Part shown: positions 11,388 through 20,268 of the stretch, piece after piece
Layout: every line of letters starts with the position of its first letter
Position numbering within the stretch: position 1 is the stretch's first letter
Origin: an uncultured Desulfobacteraceae bacterium
Lineage (GTDB): Bacteria; Desulfobacterota; Desulfobacteria; Desulfobacterales; UBA5852
NCBI GenBank assembly: GCA_913060875.1
Contig: CAJXSL010000002.1
Coordinates: 186,001 to 250,000 of the forward strand
Direction: 5' to 3'
Length of the DNA stretch: 64,000 nt
Notes under the pieces: model-generated
Told to the model about the DNA's origin: nothing
Database searches by the model: none
The model's input: only the letters and a program-made list of their open reading frames with translations
Program-made: the position numbers and the translations under genes

Positions 11388-12230
11388 CTATGCGGGTATG
11401 GCCACAGCCGTGCCTGCGACGATGATGCCCCCGGTTTCAGGAATCGTGACCGCGAGGCTGCTCGGCCTGCCCATGGCTTCGCCTTGTTGGATACGAATTG
11501 TCACCGGGACCGGCACGAGTTTCTTTTCGCGCAGATAACCGCCCAATGCGGCTGCCGCAGCTCCCGTGGCCGGATCCTCGATGACGCCACCGACCGGAAA
11601 AGGGTTGCGCGAATGGAATACATGCTCGGATTCACGCCACACCAGTTGCAGCGTCGTGAATTCTTCGCGTTCCATAATGGATTTGAGCGCATCAAAATCG
11701 TACGTCAATTGGTTCAGCCGTTCAAGTCGATTCACCGCCAGCACCAGGTGCCATGCACCGGCATAGGCGCGCATGGGGGGAATTGCGGCACTGAGATCGC
11801 CCTGTCGCCAGTCCAGGGTTCTCAACACCTCATCAACCAGGTGGGCCCCAGCCGCTGCTGTTTTGGGCTCCACGGATGTGAGCGCCGCGCGGTATTGCCC
11901 CTTTTTCGCATCGACCGATACGCGGATATCACCAACCAGAGTAGAAAATGTATACGTACCGGCCCCTTCGGTGCGCCCAAGCGCCACGCCGGCAGCGATG
12001 GTGGCATGTCCACAAAATGACACTTCAATCTCCGGACTGTAATAACGGACCGTTCGGTCGAATCCCGTGGTGGGTGCAATGAAGGCGGTTTCGGAATACC
12101 CCACCTGCCGTGCAATGGCCTGCATTTTTTCCTTGGGCGGAAGCTTGTTTCCAATCCAGATACCGGCGGGATTGCCACCGTTTGGATTTGTAGCGAAAGC
12201 AGAATACCGCAACAATTTGCTGTGTGCCAT
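11388..12230 (-). CDS. PhzF family isomerase
   Basis: FATNPNGGNPAGIW, YSETAFIAP, FCGHATIAAG, VIEDPATGAAAAALGGYL motifs; start MAHSKLLRYSAF. Confidence 0.9.
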   Translation of the reverse strand: MAHSKLLRYSAFATNPNGGNPAGIWIGNKLPPKEKMQAIARQVGYSETAFIAPTTGFDRTVRYYSPEIEVSFCGHATIAAGVALGRTEGAGTYTFSTLVGDIRVSVDAKKGQYRAALTSVEPKTAAAGAHLVDEVLRTLDWRQGDLSAAIPPMRAYAGAWHLVLAVNRLERLNQLTYDFDALKSIMEREEFTTLQLVWRESEHVFHSRNPFPVGGVIEDPATGAAAAALGGYLREKKLVPVPVTIRIQQGEAMGRPSSLAVTIPETGGIIVAGTAVAIPA

Positions 12231-12362
12231 CGTGGCCTCACTTAACCGTAACGTGATTACATGAAATTTTCGGGCTGCTAGGGTTGCTGCGCATGGCGTC
12301 CGCTTCAGCGATGTCAGGTGGCAAGCTGTTGCCCCCGGTAGAGGCGCCATGTCGCGCAACAA

Positions 12363-13358
12363 CTACTGGTTGACGGACGCCATGCCATCGGGGTCGTACC
12401 GATCCCCGCGCACCTGTCCGGCCAATGGGTCGAGCACGCCGATGTCTTCTGCGTCAAGCCGGCAGTCCAGCGCACCCAGGTTGGACGCCAAATTGGCAAG
12501 TTTGGTGGTGCCTGGAATGGCGACAACATGATCCCCCCGGGCCAACACCCAGGCCAAGGCCACCTGGGCGGCCTCGCATCCCTTTTGGGTCGCAATCGCC
12601 TTGATCGCCTCCACCAGTTCGAGGTTTGACGCGATATTTTCCGGTTGAAACCGCGGCTGCATCATAGCCCGGAAATCATCTTCGCGGGTGGGACGATCGC
12701 CGCTGGAGGTGTAGCGTCCGGTCAGCATGCCCCGGCCCAATGGCGCGTAAGCGACCAGGCTGATGCCAAGTTTTACACATGTGGGCATGATGTCCTTCTC
12801 GATATCACGGCTAAATATCGAGTACTCGGTCTGGAGGGCGGCAACGGGATGAACCGCATGGGCCCGCGCAAGCGTGCTGGCCGATGCCTCTGACAACCCA
12901 ACCGCCCCGATCTTGCCTTCTTGAACCAACTTGGCCATCTCGCCCACCGTCTCCTCGATGGGGGTGGCCGGGTCCACACGGTGGAGATAGTACAGGTCAA
13001 TCTTTTCGGTACCGAGACGTTGAAGGCTCTTTTCGCAGGAACGCCGGACATTGGCCGGCGAGCCGTCAATCCCCACGAAGGCGCCTGTGGCGGGATCCCG
13101 CTGTGGGCCGAACTTGGTGGCCAGGACAACCTGGTCCCAACGCCCGGCAAACGCCCTGCCTAATAACTGCTCATTGCGTCCCTGGCCGTAGATTTCCGCG
13201 GTATCAAAATGAGTGACACCCAGATCCACGGCCTTGTGGAGCAGATCGATGGCTTCCGCTTCTTGTGCGGGCGGGCCATAGAACTCGGAAAGCCCCATGC
13301 ATCCAAGTCCAATGGCCGATACGGATACCCCTGACAGACCAAGATTTCTTGATATCAT
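12363..13358 (-). CDS. aldo/keto reductase
   Basis: GLGCMGLSEFYG, HFDTAEIYGQGRNEQLLG, DLYYLHRVDP. Confidence 0.93.
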   Translation of the reverse strand: MISRNLGLSGVSVSAIGLGCMGLSEFYGPPAQEAEAIDLLHKAVDLGVTHFDTAEIYGQGRNEQLLGRAFAGRWDQVVLATKFGPQRDPATGAFVGIDGSPANVRRSCEKSLQRLGTEKIDLYYLHRVDPATPIEETVGEMAKLVQEGKIGAVGLSEASASTLARAHAVHPVAALQTEYSIFSRDIEKDIMPTCVKLGISLVAYAPLGRGMLTGRYTSSGDRPTREDDFRAMMQPRFQPENIASNLELVEAIKAIATQKGCEAAQVALAWVLARGDHVVAIPGTTKLANLASNLGALDCRLDAEDIGVLDPLAGQVRGDRYDPDGMASVNQ

Positions 13359-13482
13359 GTCGCCTCCTTTCCCTATTCCCTTACCTCGTCTATTTTAAGC
13401 ATTTGAGGCCCTCTTATGCTGCGTCCCCAACAAGGTACAAAGAGAAAATCGACAAGCGTGCCTGGCACCCAGCAGCGCGAAA

Positions 13483-13833
13483 TCAGGAAGGCACCTCTGT
13501 AGCACGAAACACAAAGAAGGCTCCTGCCGTAATCAACCCAAAACCCAATAAATGCTGCATAGAAAATTTTTGTTTAAAAACAAAAGCCACGACTACAGCA
13601 AACAAAAACAATGTTAAGGCAATTCGAATCGTTTCCAACTCAGGTAAAGAAAAAACCTTCGAGCCCATGCGAATTGCGGGAATTGCAATGGCGTATTCCA
13701 ATAGTGCGATTCCCCAGGACATCAATATAGCCGAAAAAATTGACAAGTTTTCGACCTTTAAGTGGAAATACCAAGCGAAAGTGATAATTATGCTAGCAAC
13801 TGCAAGCAAGCAAATCGGTAAGATATAGGCCAT
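13483..13833 (-). CDS. DUF486/DMT-like small membrane protein
   Basis: MAYILPICLLAVASIIITFAWYFHLKV...ILMSWGIALLEYAIAIPAIRMG...LGFGLITAGAFFVFR; true start internal to longer ORF. Confidence 0.75.
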   Translation of the reverse strand: MAYILPICLLAVASIIITFAWYFHLKVENLSIFSAILMSWGIALLEYAIAIPAIRMGSKVFSLPELETIRIALTLFLFAVVVAFVFKQKFSMQHLLGFGLITAGAFFVFRATEVPS

Positions 13834-13953
13834 TGGACGCCGCTCCTTCGCATAAGAATAACGCATTATATTTACTAATCGCTGGCGCAGAGTTTGTTTC
13901 GCCATGTAGACGAAAGGTAGCGCGCGCTCGGGTCTTGTAGCAGAGATGACACC

Positions 13954-14016
13954 GCCTAACGGCAGAACTGTGAGGCGGCGATGTAAGAGCCGTCCTGCAC
14001 CAGTGACATGTTGCGT
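13954..14016. repeat. attC-like site
   Basis: GCCTAAC...ACTGTGAGGCGG...CCGTCCTGCACCAGT...GTTGCGT. Confidence 0.7.
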
Positions 14017-14029
14017 GAAAAAAGTTGGG

Positions 14030-14074
14030 TTGACATAGACGCAACTTTGTTGTACATTTTGTTGTACATGTACA
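14030..14074 (+). promoter_or_regulatory. promoter/operator of yefM-yoeB-like module
   Basis: TTGACA (14030) N17 TACATT (14053); three TGTACA hexamers at 14051, 14063, 14069. Confidence 0.75.
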
Positions 14075-14086
14075 GGGAGGAGCACC

Positions 14087-14338
14087 ATGGAAGCCATTAC
14101 ATATACAAATGCCAGGCAGAATCTTGCGAAAACGATGGAAAAGGTCTGCCAGGACCACTCGCCGGTCATTATAACCAGAAAAAAGAACGACTCCGTAGTC
14201 ATTATGTCTCTTGAGGATTATAAATCCCTTGAAGAGACTGCTTATCTTTTACGTTCACCTAAAAATATGAGACGCTTGATTGAATCCATATCCCAACTCG
14301 AAAATGGAAACGGGACTGAAAGGTCTCTCATAGATTGA
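14087..14338 (+). CDS. yefM: YefM/Phd-family antitoxin
   Basis: MEAITYTNARQNLAKTMEKVCQDHSPVIITRKKNDSVVIMSLEDYKSLEETAYLLRSPKN. Confidence 0.92.
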   Translation: MEAITYTNARQNLAKTMEKVCQDHSPVIITRKKNDSVVIMSLEDYKSLEETAYLLRSPKNMRRLIESISQLENGNGTERSLID

Positions 14339-14589
14339 AACCCATTTTCTCCGATCATGCATGGGATGATTATCTGTTTTGGCAAAAAACCGATAAAAAA
14401 ATTCTACGTCGGATTAATTCCCTCATCAAGGAAACAAAACGAAATCCATTTGAGGGTATTGGGAAGCCTGAACCTCTTAAACATGCACTTTCGGGTTATT
14501 GGTCCCGCCGGATCAATGACGAACATCGTTTCGTATATAAAGTTACCGAAGATTCTATTCATATAGCCCAACTTCGATATCACTACTAA
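14335..14589 (+). CDS. yoeB: YoeB/Txe-family toxin
   Basis: MKPIFSDHAWDDYLFWQKTDKKILRRINSLIKETKRNPFEGIGKPEPLKHALSGYWSRRINDEHRFVYKV; 4-nt overlap with antitoxin. Confidence 0.95.
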   Translation: MKPIFSDHAWDDYLFWQKTDKKILRRINSLIKETKRNPFEGIGKPEPLKHALSGYWSRRINDEHRFVYKVTEDSIHIAQLRYHY

Positions 14590-14602
14590 TTCACCCACCT
14601 TT

Positions 14603-14650
14603 TCTTAAACCCAGCATTTTCGTGTCGATTTCTTCAGCGATATGTTATAA
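14603..14650. repeat. degenerate/partial attC-like site
   Basis: TTTTCGTGTCGATTTCTTCAGCGATATGTTATAA matches the right half of neighbouring attCs; left half degraded. Confidence 0.4.
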
Positions 14651-15130
14651 TTGCCTCTCTTCAATAATTTTTAAAGCTTTACCTTTAAACAAATAGACGA
14701 TTGCCATAGAAACGCCAATCAGTAAAAAAAGATATTGCAATTGTTCAAATAAGCTTCCTAAAAATCGACTGGATAGAATAATCATTAACACGATACAGGC
14801 CGCACTTAATCCATACGTTCCCTTTTTCCAGATTCGAAAATAGGAGAGTGATAGTAGGATACTCACGAAAAGCGTAAATATAATATTCATAATATCTGGT
14901 GGCTTTATAACGCTCATAGATAAAAATGCAGTGATACCTACAAATGCAATCCAAGGTGATCGCTGTATTGCTTTTAGCCCGTTGGTTTTTATGTATTTGA
15001 TTTCATCTTCTCTTACAGTTCGTCGTCCTATTTCATTAGATAGTTCAAGGGCTTCATGAGGTGATTTGGTTTTATCCAAAGCACCAAGTTTCTGTCTTAA
15101 TTCCTCAAGTGTTAGGCTTTTTAGATCCAT
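14645..15130 (-). CDS. cassette-encoded hypothetical membrane protein
   Basis: ORF with ATG at 15130, several TM segments. Confidence 0.7.
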   Translation of the reverse strand: MDLKSLTLEELRQKLGALDKTKSPHEALELSNEIGRRTVREDEIKYIKTNGLKAIQRSPWIAFVGITAFLSMSVIKPPDIMNIIFTLFVSILLSLSYFRIWKKGTYGLSAACIVLMIILSSRFLGSLFEQLQYLFLLIGVSMAIVYLFKGKALKIIEERQL

Positions 15131-15136
15131 TTTCAA

Positions 15137-15205
15137 TTATAACGCTAAACTCACCTGATCCGTGGGCTGATAGGCCCTTGGATCAGATGGAGTGACAGGT
15201 TCTGC
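15137..15205. repeat. attC-like site
   Basis: TTATAAC...CTGATCCgtGGGC...GCCCttGGATCAG...GTTCTGC. Confidence 0.88.
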
Positions 15206-15216
15206 TCCCCTTACCA

Positions 15217-15678
15217 TTACAATATAGGTTCAGGTATTGGCACTGGTTTATAAGGCTTAAATGGTCCAGCTCTCATACCAGCAAAAAGTATTTCATTACC
15301 ATCATAGAGAAATATGTCTAAGCTGGGGTCAAACTCCGAGTATTTATATTTGAAGATAAAATTGCCATTTTTGATTCGTTGTATCTTCTCTTTAATTCCA
15401 GGCCATTCCTCTGGTTCAGCGCATCTTTGAAAAATTGAAATATGAAATTCTTTTTTACCATTTATTGCTTTCTTCTTTACCCTGACATCGCAAAATGTGT
15501 AATAGCTCCCAGAGGCGTAGAATTCTATTACAACCGTTTCATCCTTTGGCAAATAGTAATACTGAAGTGTATCAAAATGGCGAACCTTTTGAGGTGTTTT
15601 TAGTATCCAACTACAATTCTGTATTACAATTAGCACCAGTCCAATGATAATTATCCGTAAGCAATATCTGTCAGACAT
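15217..15678 (-). CDS. cassette-encoded hypothetical protein with N-terminal TM
   Basis: internal ATG MSDRYCLRIIIIGLVLIVIQN; longer ORF start lies inside an attC. Confidence 0.65.
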   Translation of the reverse strand: MSDRYCLRIIIIGLVLIVIQNCSWILKTPQKVRHFDTLQYYYLPKDETVVIEFYASGSYYTFCDVRVKKKAINGKKEFHISIFQRCAEPEEWPGIKEKIQRIKNGNFIFKYKYSEFDPSLDIFLYDGNEILFAGMRAGPFKPYKPVPIPEPIL

Positions 15679-15712
15679 TTTTTTAGGTCTCACAAAAAAT
15701 GTGTATTCAATT

Positions 15713-15799
15713 GTAGAACGCCCGGCGCGAGCAGCGCCACATAGGTATTTATGGGTAGAGCACATTTTTCTCGCCGTCTGCTCAGGGCCGATGTTAGAT
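15713..15799. repeat. attC-like site
   Basis: GTAGAAC...GGCgcGAGCAG...CTGCTCaggGCC...GTTAGAT. Confidence 0.8.
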
Positions 15800-15821
15800 A
15801 GTTGAAATTTTTTTTGGTATT

Positions 15822-16106
15822 TTATGAATGTGTAATATCGGATTTCGTTTCAAGCGCTACAGCGATTCTTTCTCCAATTCGAATAATCTGCTTTAGGCAT
15901 TGATAGTATAAAACATAAAATATGATGCTTATCATAAAAGGAAACCACGATAATAACAGACTGACATAAAATGGGGTTTCCTCTTCCTGCGACAGCGAAC
16001 TTGCAGCAACATCGTGATTATTTGTATTTGAGAAAATTTTGTACATCATAATGAAAAGAAGAATCGAAACCAGTATCAACAAAAAGGTTTTAGTATTTTT
16101 ATTCAT
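15822..16106 (-). CDS. cassette-encoded hypothetical membrane protein
   Basis: 94 aa, two TM segments, between attCs. Confidence 0.65.
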   Translation of the reverse strand: MNKNTKTFLLILVSILLFIMMYKIFSNTNNHDVAASSLSQEEETPFYVSLLLSWFPFMISIIFYVLYYQCLKQIIRIGERIAVALETKSDITHS

Positions 16107-16140
16107 AAATTGTTTCCTTCAGGCCTTTTATGTTCATTAA

Positions 16141-16208
16141 ATCTAACGCTCTGGCTTACTGGCGAAGGCCGCGAAGTGGCCCGAATCCTATACAGACGGA
16201 TGTTATAC
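16141..16208. repeat. attC-like site (GGCCGCGAAGTGGCC subfamily)
   Basis: ATCTAACGCTCTGGCTTACTGGCGAAGGCCGCGAAGTGGCCCGAATCC...GTTATAC. Confidence 0.93.
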
Positions 16209-16640
16209 CGTATTTGTTTTATCAATTAGTGCTTTTATGATTTCGGCCCTATCGTTCTTTGTAAAGAACTGCAAAACCAACCTTAATTTCTCATCACCAA
16301 TACATAGTTTCGTATTGTTCGGACCAAAACCTTTGTGTTCGATCGATTTTATTTCACTATAAGAAATCTTCTTTTGCTTATGGCCGCGAATCAATTTTAG
16401 GACGAAATGGTCATCCGCGAACTCAATGAAGGTGATTGTTGGACCTGCATAGGTAAACGCTAAATAGGTTAACAGCATCATTAGAGCGAAAAATGTTATT
16501 GATATGATAATTCCACGAGGATTCTGAAATAATTCTGGCGCGAAAAAAAAGTTAATTAAAATTTGAAGTGCAGCGGCACCTACCAACATAGAAAATATGT
16601 CGCATAGAATCTTTGCTTTGCATATTTGGTAAATTTTCAT
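16203..16640 (-). CDS. cassette-encoded membrane protein with PH-like C-terminal domain
   Basis: two TMs then FADDHFVLKLIRGHKQKKISYSEIKSIEHKGFG. Confidence 0.65.
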   Translation of the reverse strand: MKIYQICKAKILCDIFSMLVGAAALQILINFFFAPELFQNPRGIIISITFFALMMLLTYLAFTYAGPTITFIEFADDHFVLKLIRGHKQKKISYSEIKSIEHKGFGPNNTKLCIGDEKLRLVLQFFTKNDRAEIIKALIDKTNTV

Positions 16641-16655
16641 TTTAGATTATTGAGG

Positions 16656-16751
16656 ATATAACGCCAAGCTTAGTAGCAGACAGGGCAATACGGAATTCAA
16701 GCCTGTTGCGAGTGCGCCGCCCTGACTGTCTACTACAGTGACAGGTTAAGG
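16656..16751. repeat. attC-like site
   Basis: ATATAACGCCAAGCTTAGTAGCAGACAGGGC...GCCCTGACTGTCTACTAC...GTTAAGG. Confidence 0.85.
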
Positions 16752-17369
16752 AGAAGTCACCTTCGGTGATGACTCCACATGCACGCTTTCAATCATTTGT
16801 TTTGCATCCGCTGGCAATATACCTTCAAATAATTCAATGGGGCCTCGTTCAGAGAACCCTATATCAACTACTCGACCTTGAAATGTTGGATGTACGCACA
16901 TAAAGCCGATGTAGGAGATTTGGTAAGGTTGTCCATTATTATTAAGCAATGTCTTGTCCTGCCCACGGATATCATAATCGATACAAATACCGGCGAACTT
17001 ATCCCTTGGTTTTATATCCTTCTTCTTAATCTCAATCCGTTCTGTTGTCCTGTACTGACTTGAAAGCATCTGGATAAGATCGTCAACATTCTCTATATCG
17101 GCGGTTGCGGTGGATAAGCTCACATCGACAAAAATTGAATGCTCAGAAGAAGATGTATCACGACGGATAATGCAATTTTCAGCATACTGCTCAGAGACAA
17201 TGGCGTACCAATCGTTGTTCTGAGGTTTGGCAATAGAAAATCCCCTATACTGTAACCTTTCCTCCATATGATATGGACGAACTTTATTCGGTCCAAAATA
17301 TCCTGGTGCACTTACACATCCCCCAATAAATACGAAAAAAATAAGAGCAATAATGACCTTAATTTTCAA
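16746..17369 (-). CDS. cassette-encoded putative lipoprotein
   Basis: lipobox FVFIGGC; TTG start in ORF track; stop codon inside attC core. Confidence 0.65.
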   Translation of the reverse strand: MKIKVIIALIFFVFIGGCVSAPGYFGPNKVRPYHMEERLQYRGFSIAKPQNNDWYAIVSEQYAENCIIRRDTSSSEHSIFVDVSLSTATADIENVDDLIQMLSSQYRTTERIEIKKKDIKPRDKFAGICIDYDIRGQDKTLLNNNGQPYQISYIGFMCVHPTFQGRVVDIGFSERGPIELFEGILPADAKQMIESVHVESSPKVTSP

Positions 17370-17377
17370 TATTGGCT

Positions 17378-17450
17378 CCTTAACGGTTAGCTTGAGAAAA
17401 ACATATGAAGCATGGCGAAGTATGTATCCTCCTCAAAGCTTAGGTTAGAT
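17378..17450. repeat. attC-like site
   Basis: CCTTAACGGTTAGCTTGAG...CCTCAAAGCTTAGGTTAGAT. Confidence 0.8.
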
Positions 17451-17463
17451 GTTGTGTTTTCAT

Positions 17464-17973
17464 TTATGGAGCGAACCATCCTTGAGGCGTATAAAATACA
17501 GAGGTTTCCAATTGGCATTCATCAAACGATTTATTTAGTTCGGATAACAATGATCCGGTTAATGATTTTGTGAATTCAGTTTCTCTTTTTGATCCGGCTA
17601 TATCTTTCACGTTAAATCTAACAATTTTATAATCTGTACTGACGGAAAGCTTTACAAAAACAGGTGTTTCAAATAGTTTTGTAGATCTTGAGTAAGTGGC
17701 GATATTTTTATACTCTATACCGTCAATTTCATAATAAAAAAAACCCCTTTCATCCTTTCTCATCCCATATTTTTCTGCAATTTTATCTATGGCTTTTAAT
17801 GCGTCGTAAAAAGCTGAATATTTTGTTTCATCGATTTCAGAGATATCGGTCTTTTCACAAAATAGAGAAGTATCTATTGTTATCAAATTATGATGATACC
17901 AAGTTAGCGCACAACTGTAAGTCGCAGATAGAATAAAAAAAAATAAAACAAATCTAATGAAATAATAATTCAT
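17464..17973 (-). CDS. cassette-encoded putative exported/lipoprotein
   Basis: MNYYFIRFVLFFFILSATYSC signal-like start. Confidence 0.6.
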   Translation of the reverse strand: MNYYFIRFVLFFFILSATYSCALTWYHHNLITIDTSLFCEKTDISEIDETKYSAFYDALKAIDKIAEKYGMRKDERGFFYYEIDGIEYKNIATYSRSTKLFETPVFVKLSVSTDYKIVRFNVKDIAGSKRETEFTKSLTGSLLSELNKSFDECQLETSVFYTPQGWFAP

Positions 17974-18090
17974 TATAAGCCGACCATTTAGGCGATCTAT
18001 CATATGAAGTACTCTATGGTATGGCAGTAGGGAGTGTTCGAATCAGCATAATTCCAGTTGCATCAACTTTGAACTTCTTAGTGCTATGGA

Positions 18091-18162
18091 ATCTAGCGTC
18101 TAAGTTGAGGCGTGGGAAACGCGTGAGCGTTTCCCCGTCGGATTTCCAGCTCCAGGTTATAC
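18091..18162. repeat. attC-like site (GACGCG..CGCGTC subfamily)
   Basis: ATCTAGCGTCTAAGTTGAGGCGTGGGAAACGCGTGAGCGTTTCCCCGTCGGATTTCCAGCTCCAGGTTATAC. Confidence 0.85.
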
Positions 18163-18169
18163 CACGTCT

Positions 18170-18559
18170 TTATTGTTTCGTTGGCTTCTTAAATATTTGG
18201 ATCCCGAAATATCTCGCTAAGACCTCATATGATAAAAGCAGGATAAGAAATACAAAGGTTCCCTCTAATAGCCAATCAGCCAACTCTATCCAATTAAATG
18301 CTCCTATTTTTCTGTATGGCACATCAGTTTCATTCAAGTATGTTTACAGATTAATTTTAGAACTGAAAAAATGTCCAAAGATAAAAAGTCCACCCATGAA
18401 ACTACCGGCCCCAACAAAATAATTTGGGAGATTATATTCGATAGGGTTAGAGCAGTATTTACATTTACTTGGGCGCATTCCTGGACCAAAACCCATAAAA
18501 AAGGTTCTCAGAAAGGAAGCCGCCTTTTTATTGCAGTATGGGCATCTTACAGCCTGCAT
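18170..18559 (-). pseudogene. zinc-ribbon membrane protein gene split by an in-frame TAA
   Basis: MQAVRCPYCNKKA...CKYCSNP...FGHFFSSKINL then TAA (18344-18346) then in-frame open TYLNETDVPYRKIGAFNWIELADWLLEGTFVFLILLLSYEVLARYFGIQIFKKPTKQ to stop at 18170. Confidence 0.55.
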
Positions 18560-18573
18560 TTTTACACCATGAG

Positions 18574-18636
18574 GTATAACGACCGAGCTGAGACGCGCGG
18601 GTTTTGCGCGTCGGATTCTCAAGCGAAATGTTATGT
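18574..18636. repeat. attC-like site (GACGCG subfamily)
   Basis: GTATAACGACCGAGCTGAGACGCGCGGGTTTTGCGCGTCGGATTCTCAAGCGAAATGTTATGT. Confidence 0.92.
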
Positions 18637-18648
18637 AAAAAGTCCTAT

Positions 18649-19248
18649 TTATTTTGATATAACTATTTTATTCCATGGGACCAAGATACTATATGGAAGT
18701 TTCTCATTGCTATATTTTTGGATTTTATTTTCCAATTTCTCGCACAAGCATTTCATTAATTCAACACCACTTGGTTGTAGCAGCAAGCATAGGATCAATA
18801 TGCGCTCTTCGTTCAGAAAAAGAACTATCGCGTTTTCCCGTGCAATCAAATTCAATCTTCCAAGGTCGTGAATGTTAAAAATATTAAATATCTTTTTTGA
18901 TTTATAAGAGGTTGGAAGTCCAACAACTATTTTCCGTATAGAATCGAATGGAATCTCAATATTTCTATTTTTACCTCCCAGTAATTTGTCATGGGTAAGA
19001 TACCAGTAGTATTTATTAAATACGTGGGAACAAAATGTCACACTAAGGATTGCTGTAACAATAAAGCATGCAAGAAATACCTGTATATTTAACTCTTGCT
19101 GAATATTCTCAATACCTGAAGTTCCAAGCAGGCCGAGTATCACATTACAGGTTATTCCACCGAAAACTAATCCACCAAATAAAATAGCAATTCCGTAGGT
19201 GAGATACATTTCTTTATTTGATGGTTTGACTTGAATAGGTATCATCAT
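18649..19248 (-). CDS. cassette-encoded hypothetical membrane protein (PH-like C-terminus)
   Basis: two TM helices, then LTHDKLLGGKNRNIEIPFDSIRKIVVG. Confidence 0.65.
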   Translation of the reverse strand: MMIPIQVKPSNKEMYLTYGIAILFGGLVFGGITCNVILGLLGTSGIENIQQELNIQVFLACFIVTAILSVTFCSHVFNKYYWYLTHDKLLGGKNRNIEIPFDSIRKIVVGLPTSYKSKKIFNIFNIHDLGRLNLIARENAIVLFLNEERILILCLLLQPSGVELMKCLCEKLENKIQKYSNEKLPYSILVPWNKIVISK

Positions 19249-19264
19249 ATAATAGTATTAAGAT

Positions 19265-19334
19265 ACATAACGTTTCTGATTACCTATCGATATGAAGCAC
19301 AGCGAAATATCGATTATGGTGAAGCAGGTTGTTC
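19265..19334. repeat. attC-like site
   Basis: ACATAACGTTTCTGATTACC-TATCGATAT...ATATCGATTATGGTGAAGCAG-GTTGTTC. Confidence 0.78.
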
Positions 19335-19943
19335 TGCAAGACCTAACCTTTCAATCTCTAATATCTTTATTAGCCATGCTTTAGTTTCATTGCCACCAGA
19401 ATGATTTCGACGTAGTACAAATTTTACAATAGCAGAATTCGTTCTATAGAATGCGGTGTAGCCTTCTCTTCCGAATTCCATTTGTAACCTATCTCCGTAC
19501 GCATCGATAATATCTTGTAAATTTGAATCGGCGTTAATTCCGTTGCTAAAAGACCAATCAATTTCACTAAACACAATATTGGATGGCAAATTGTTTGTTA
19601 CATATAAATCGATTATTACTGGGTGTCCTATTCTGACACCAGAAAGTCTATGCTTGTAAAAGAAAAAAAGGTGCGTTTGGCCATACAGCATTGCAGTAGA
19701 TGTACTGCTAAATCTAAAGTATCCATTTGGCTCCCCGAACATCTGCTTGAATTTCGATTCATTGGTTCCAATCGGAATATCATAAATATGCAAATCGGGA
19801 TCAATTAAATTGGTATCTAACTCTGTCTTTTTTAAATTAGAATTGAATTCTGTATTGCGGGTTACAGAACTCCCAAAGGTTGGAAATATCAGTAAGCTGG
19901 AAATTATAAATAAATTTATTACAAATGATTTATATACTCTCAT
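19314..19943 (-). CDS. cassette-encoded hypothetical secreted protein
   Basis: signal peptide MRVYKSFVINLFIISSLLIFPTFGS; 3' end overlaps attC. Confidence 0.65.
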   Translation of the reverse strand: MRVYKSFVINLFIISSLLIFPTFGSSVTRNTEFNSNLKKTELDTNLIDPDLHIYDIPIGTNESKFKQMFGEPNGYFRFSSTSTAMLYGQTHLFFFYKHRLSGVRIGHPVIIDLYVTNNLPSNIVFSEIDWSFSNGINADSNLQDIIDAYGDRLQMEFGREGYTAFYRTNSAIVKFVLRRNHSGGNETKAWLIKILEIERLGLAEQPASP

Positions 19944-19962
19944 ATTCGCTAATTATTCATTT

Positions 19963-20028
19963 GCAGAACGATTGAATTAAGGGGTTGGGCGTGCTTTTGC
20001 CCAATCCCTCTTAAATAATTTGTTATCC
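19963..20028. repeat. attC-like site
   Basis: GCAGAACGATTGAATTAAGGGGTTGGGCgtgcttttGCCCAATCCCTCTTAAATAATTTGTTATCC. Confidence 0.9.
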
Positions 20029-20043
20029 GAACTCTCTAAAATA

Positions 20044-20077
20044 TTGACATTTTCCGCATAGTGTGTATTGTTACACA
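20044..20077 (+). promoter_or_regulatory. promoter/operator of hicAB-like module
   Basis: TTGACA (20044) N16 TATTGT (20066); TGTGTA-TTGT-TACACA inverted repeat 20062-20077. Confidence 0.65.
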
Positions 20078-20079
20078 TC

Positions 20080-20268
20080 ATGGATAGCCGGTCAATTATC
20101 AAAATTCTCAAACAGAATGGGTGGCAAAAAATCGCAACCTCTGGATCTCACACACAATTTCGGCATCCAAAAATAAAGGGCCGGGTGACAGTACCTCACC
20201 CTAAAAAGGACATACCGATTGGTACTCTAAAAAGTATCGAACGCCAATCGGGCATTAAGTTTAATTGA
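20080..20268 (+). CDS. hicA: HicA-family toxin
   Basis: MDSRSIIKILKQNGWQKIATSGSHTQFRHPKIKGRVTVPHPKKDIPIGTLKSIERQSGI. Confidence 0.95.
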   Translation: MDSRSIIKILKQNGWQKIATSGSHTQFRHPKIKGRVTVPHPKKDIPIGTLKSIERQSGIKFN

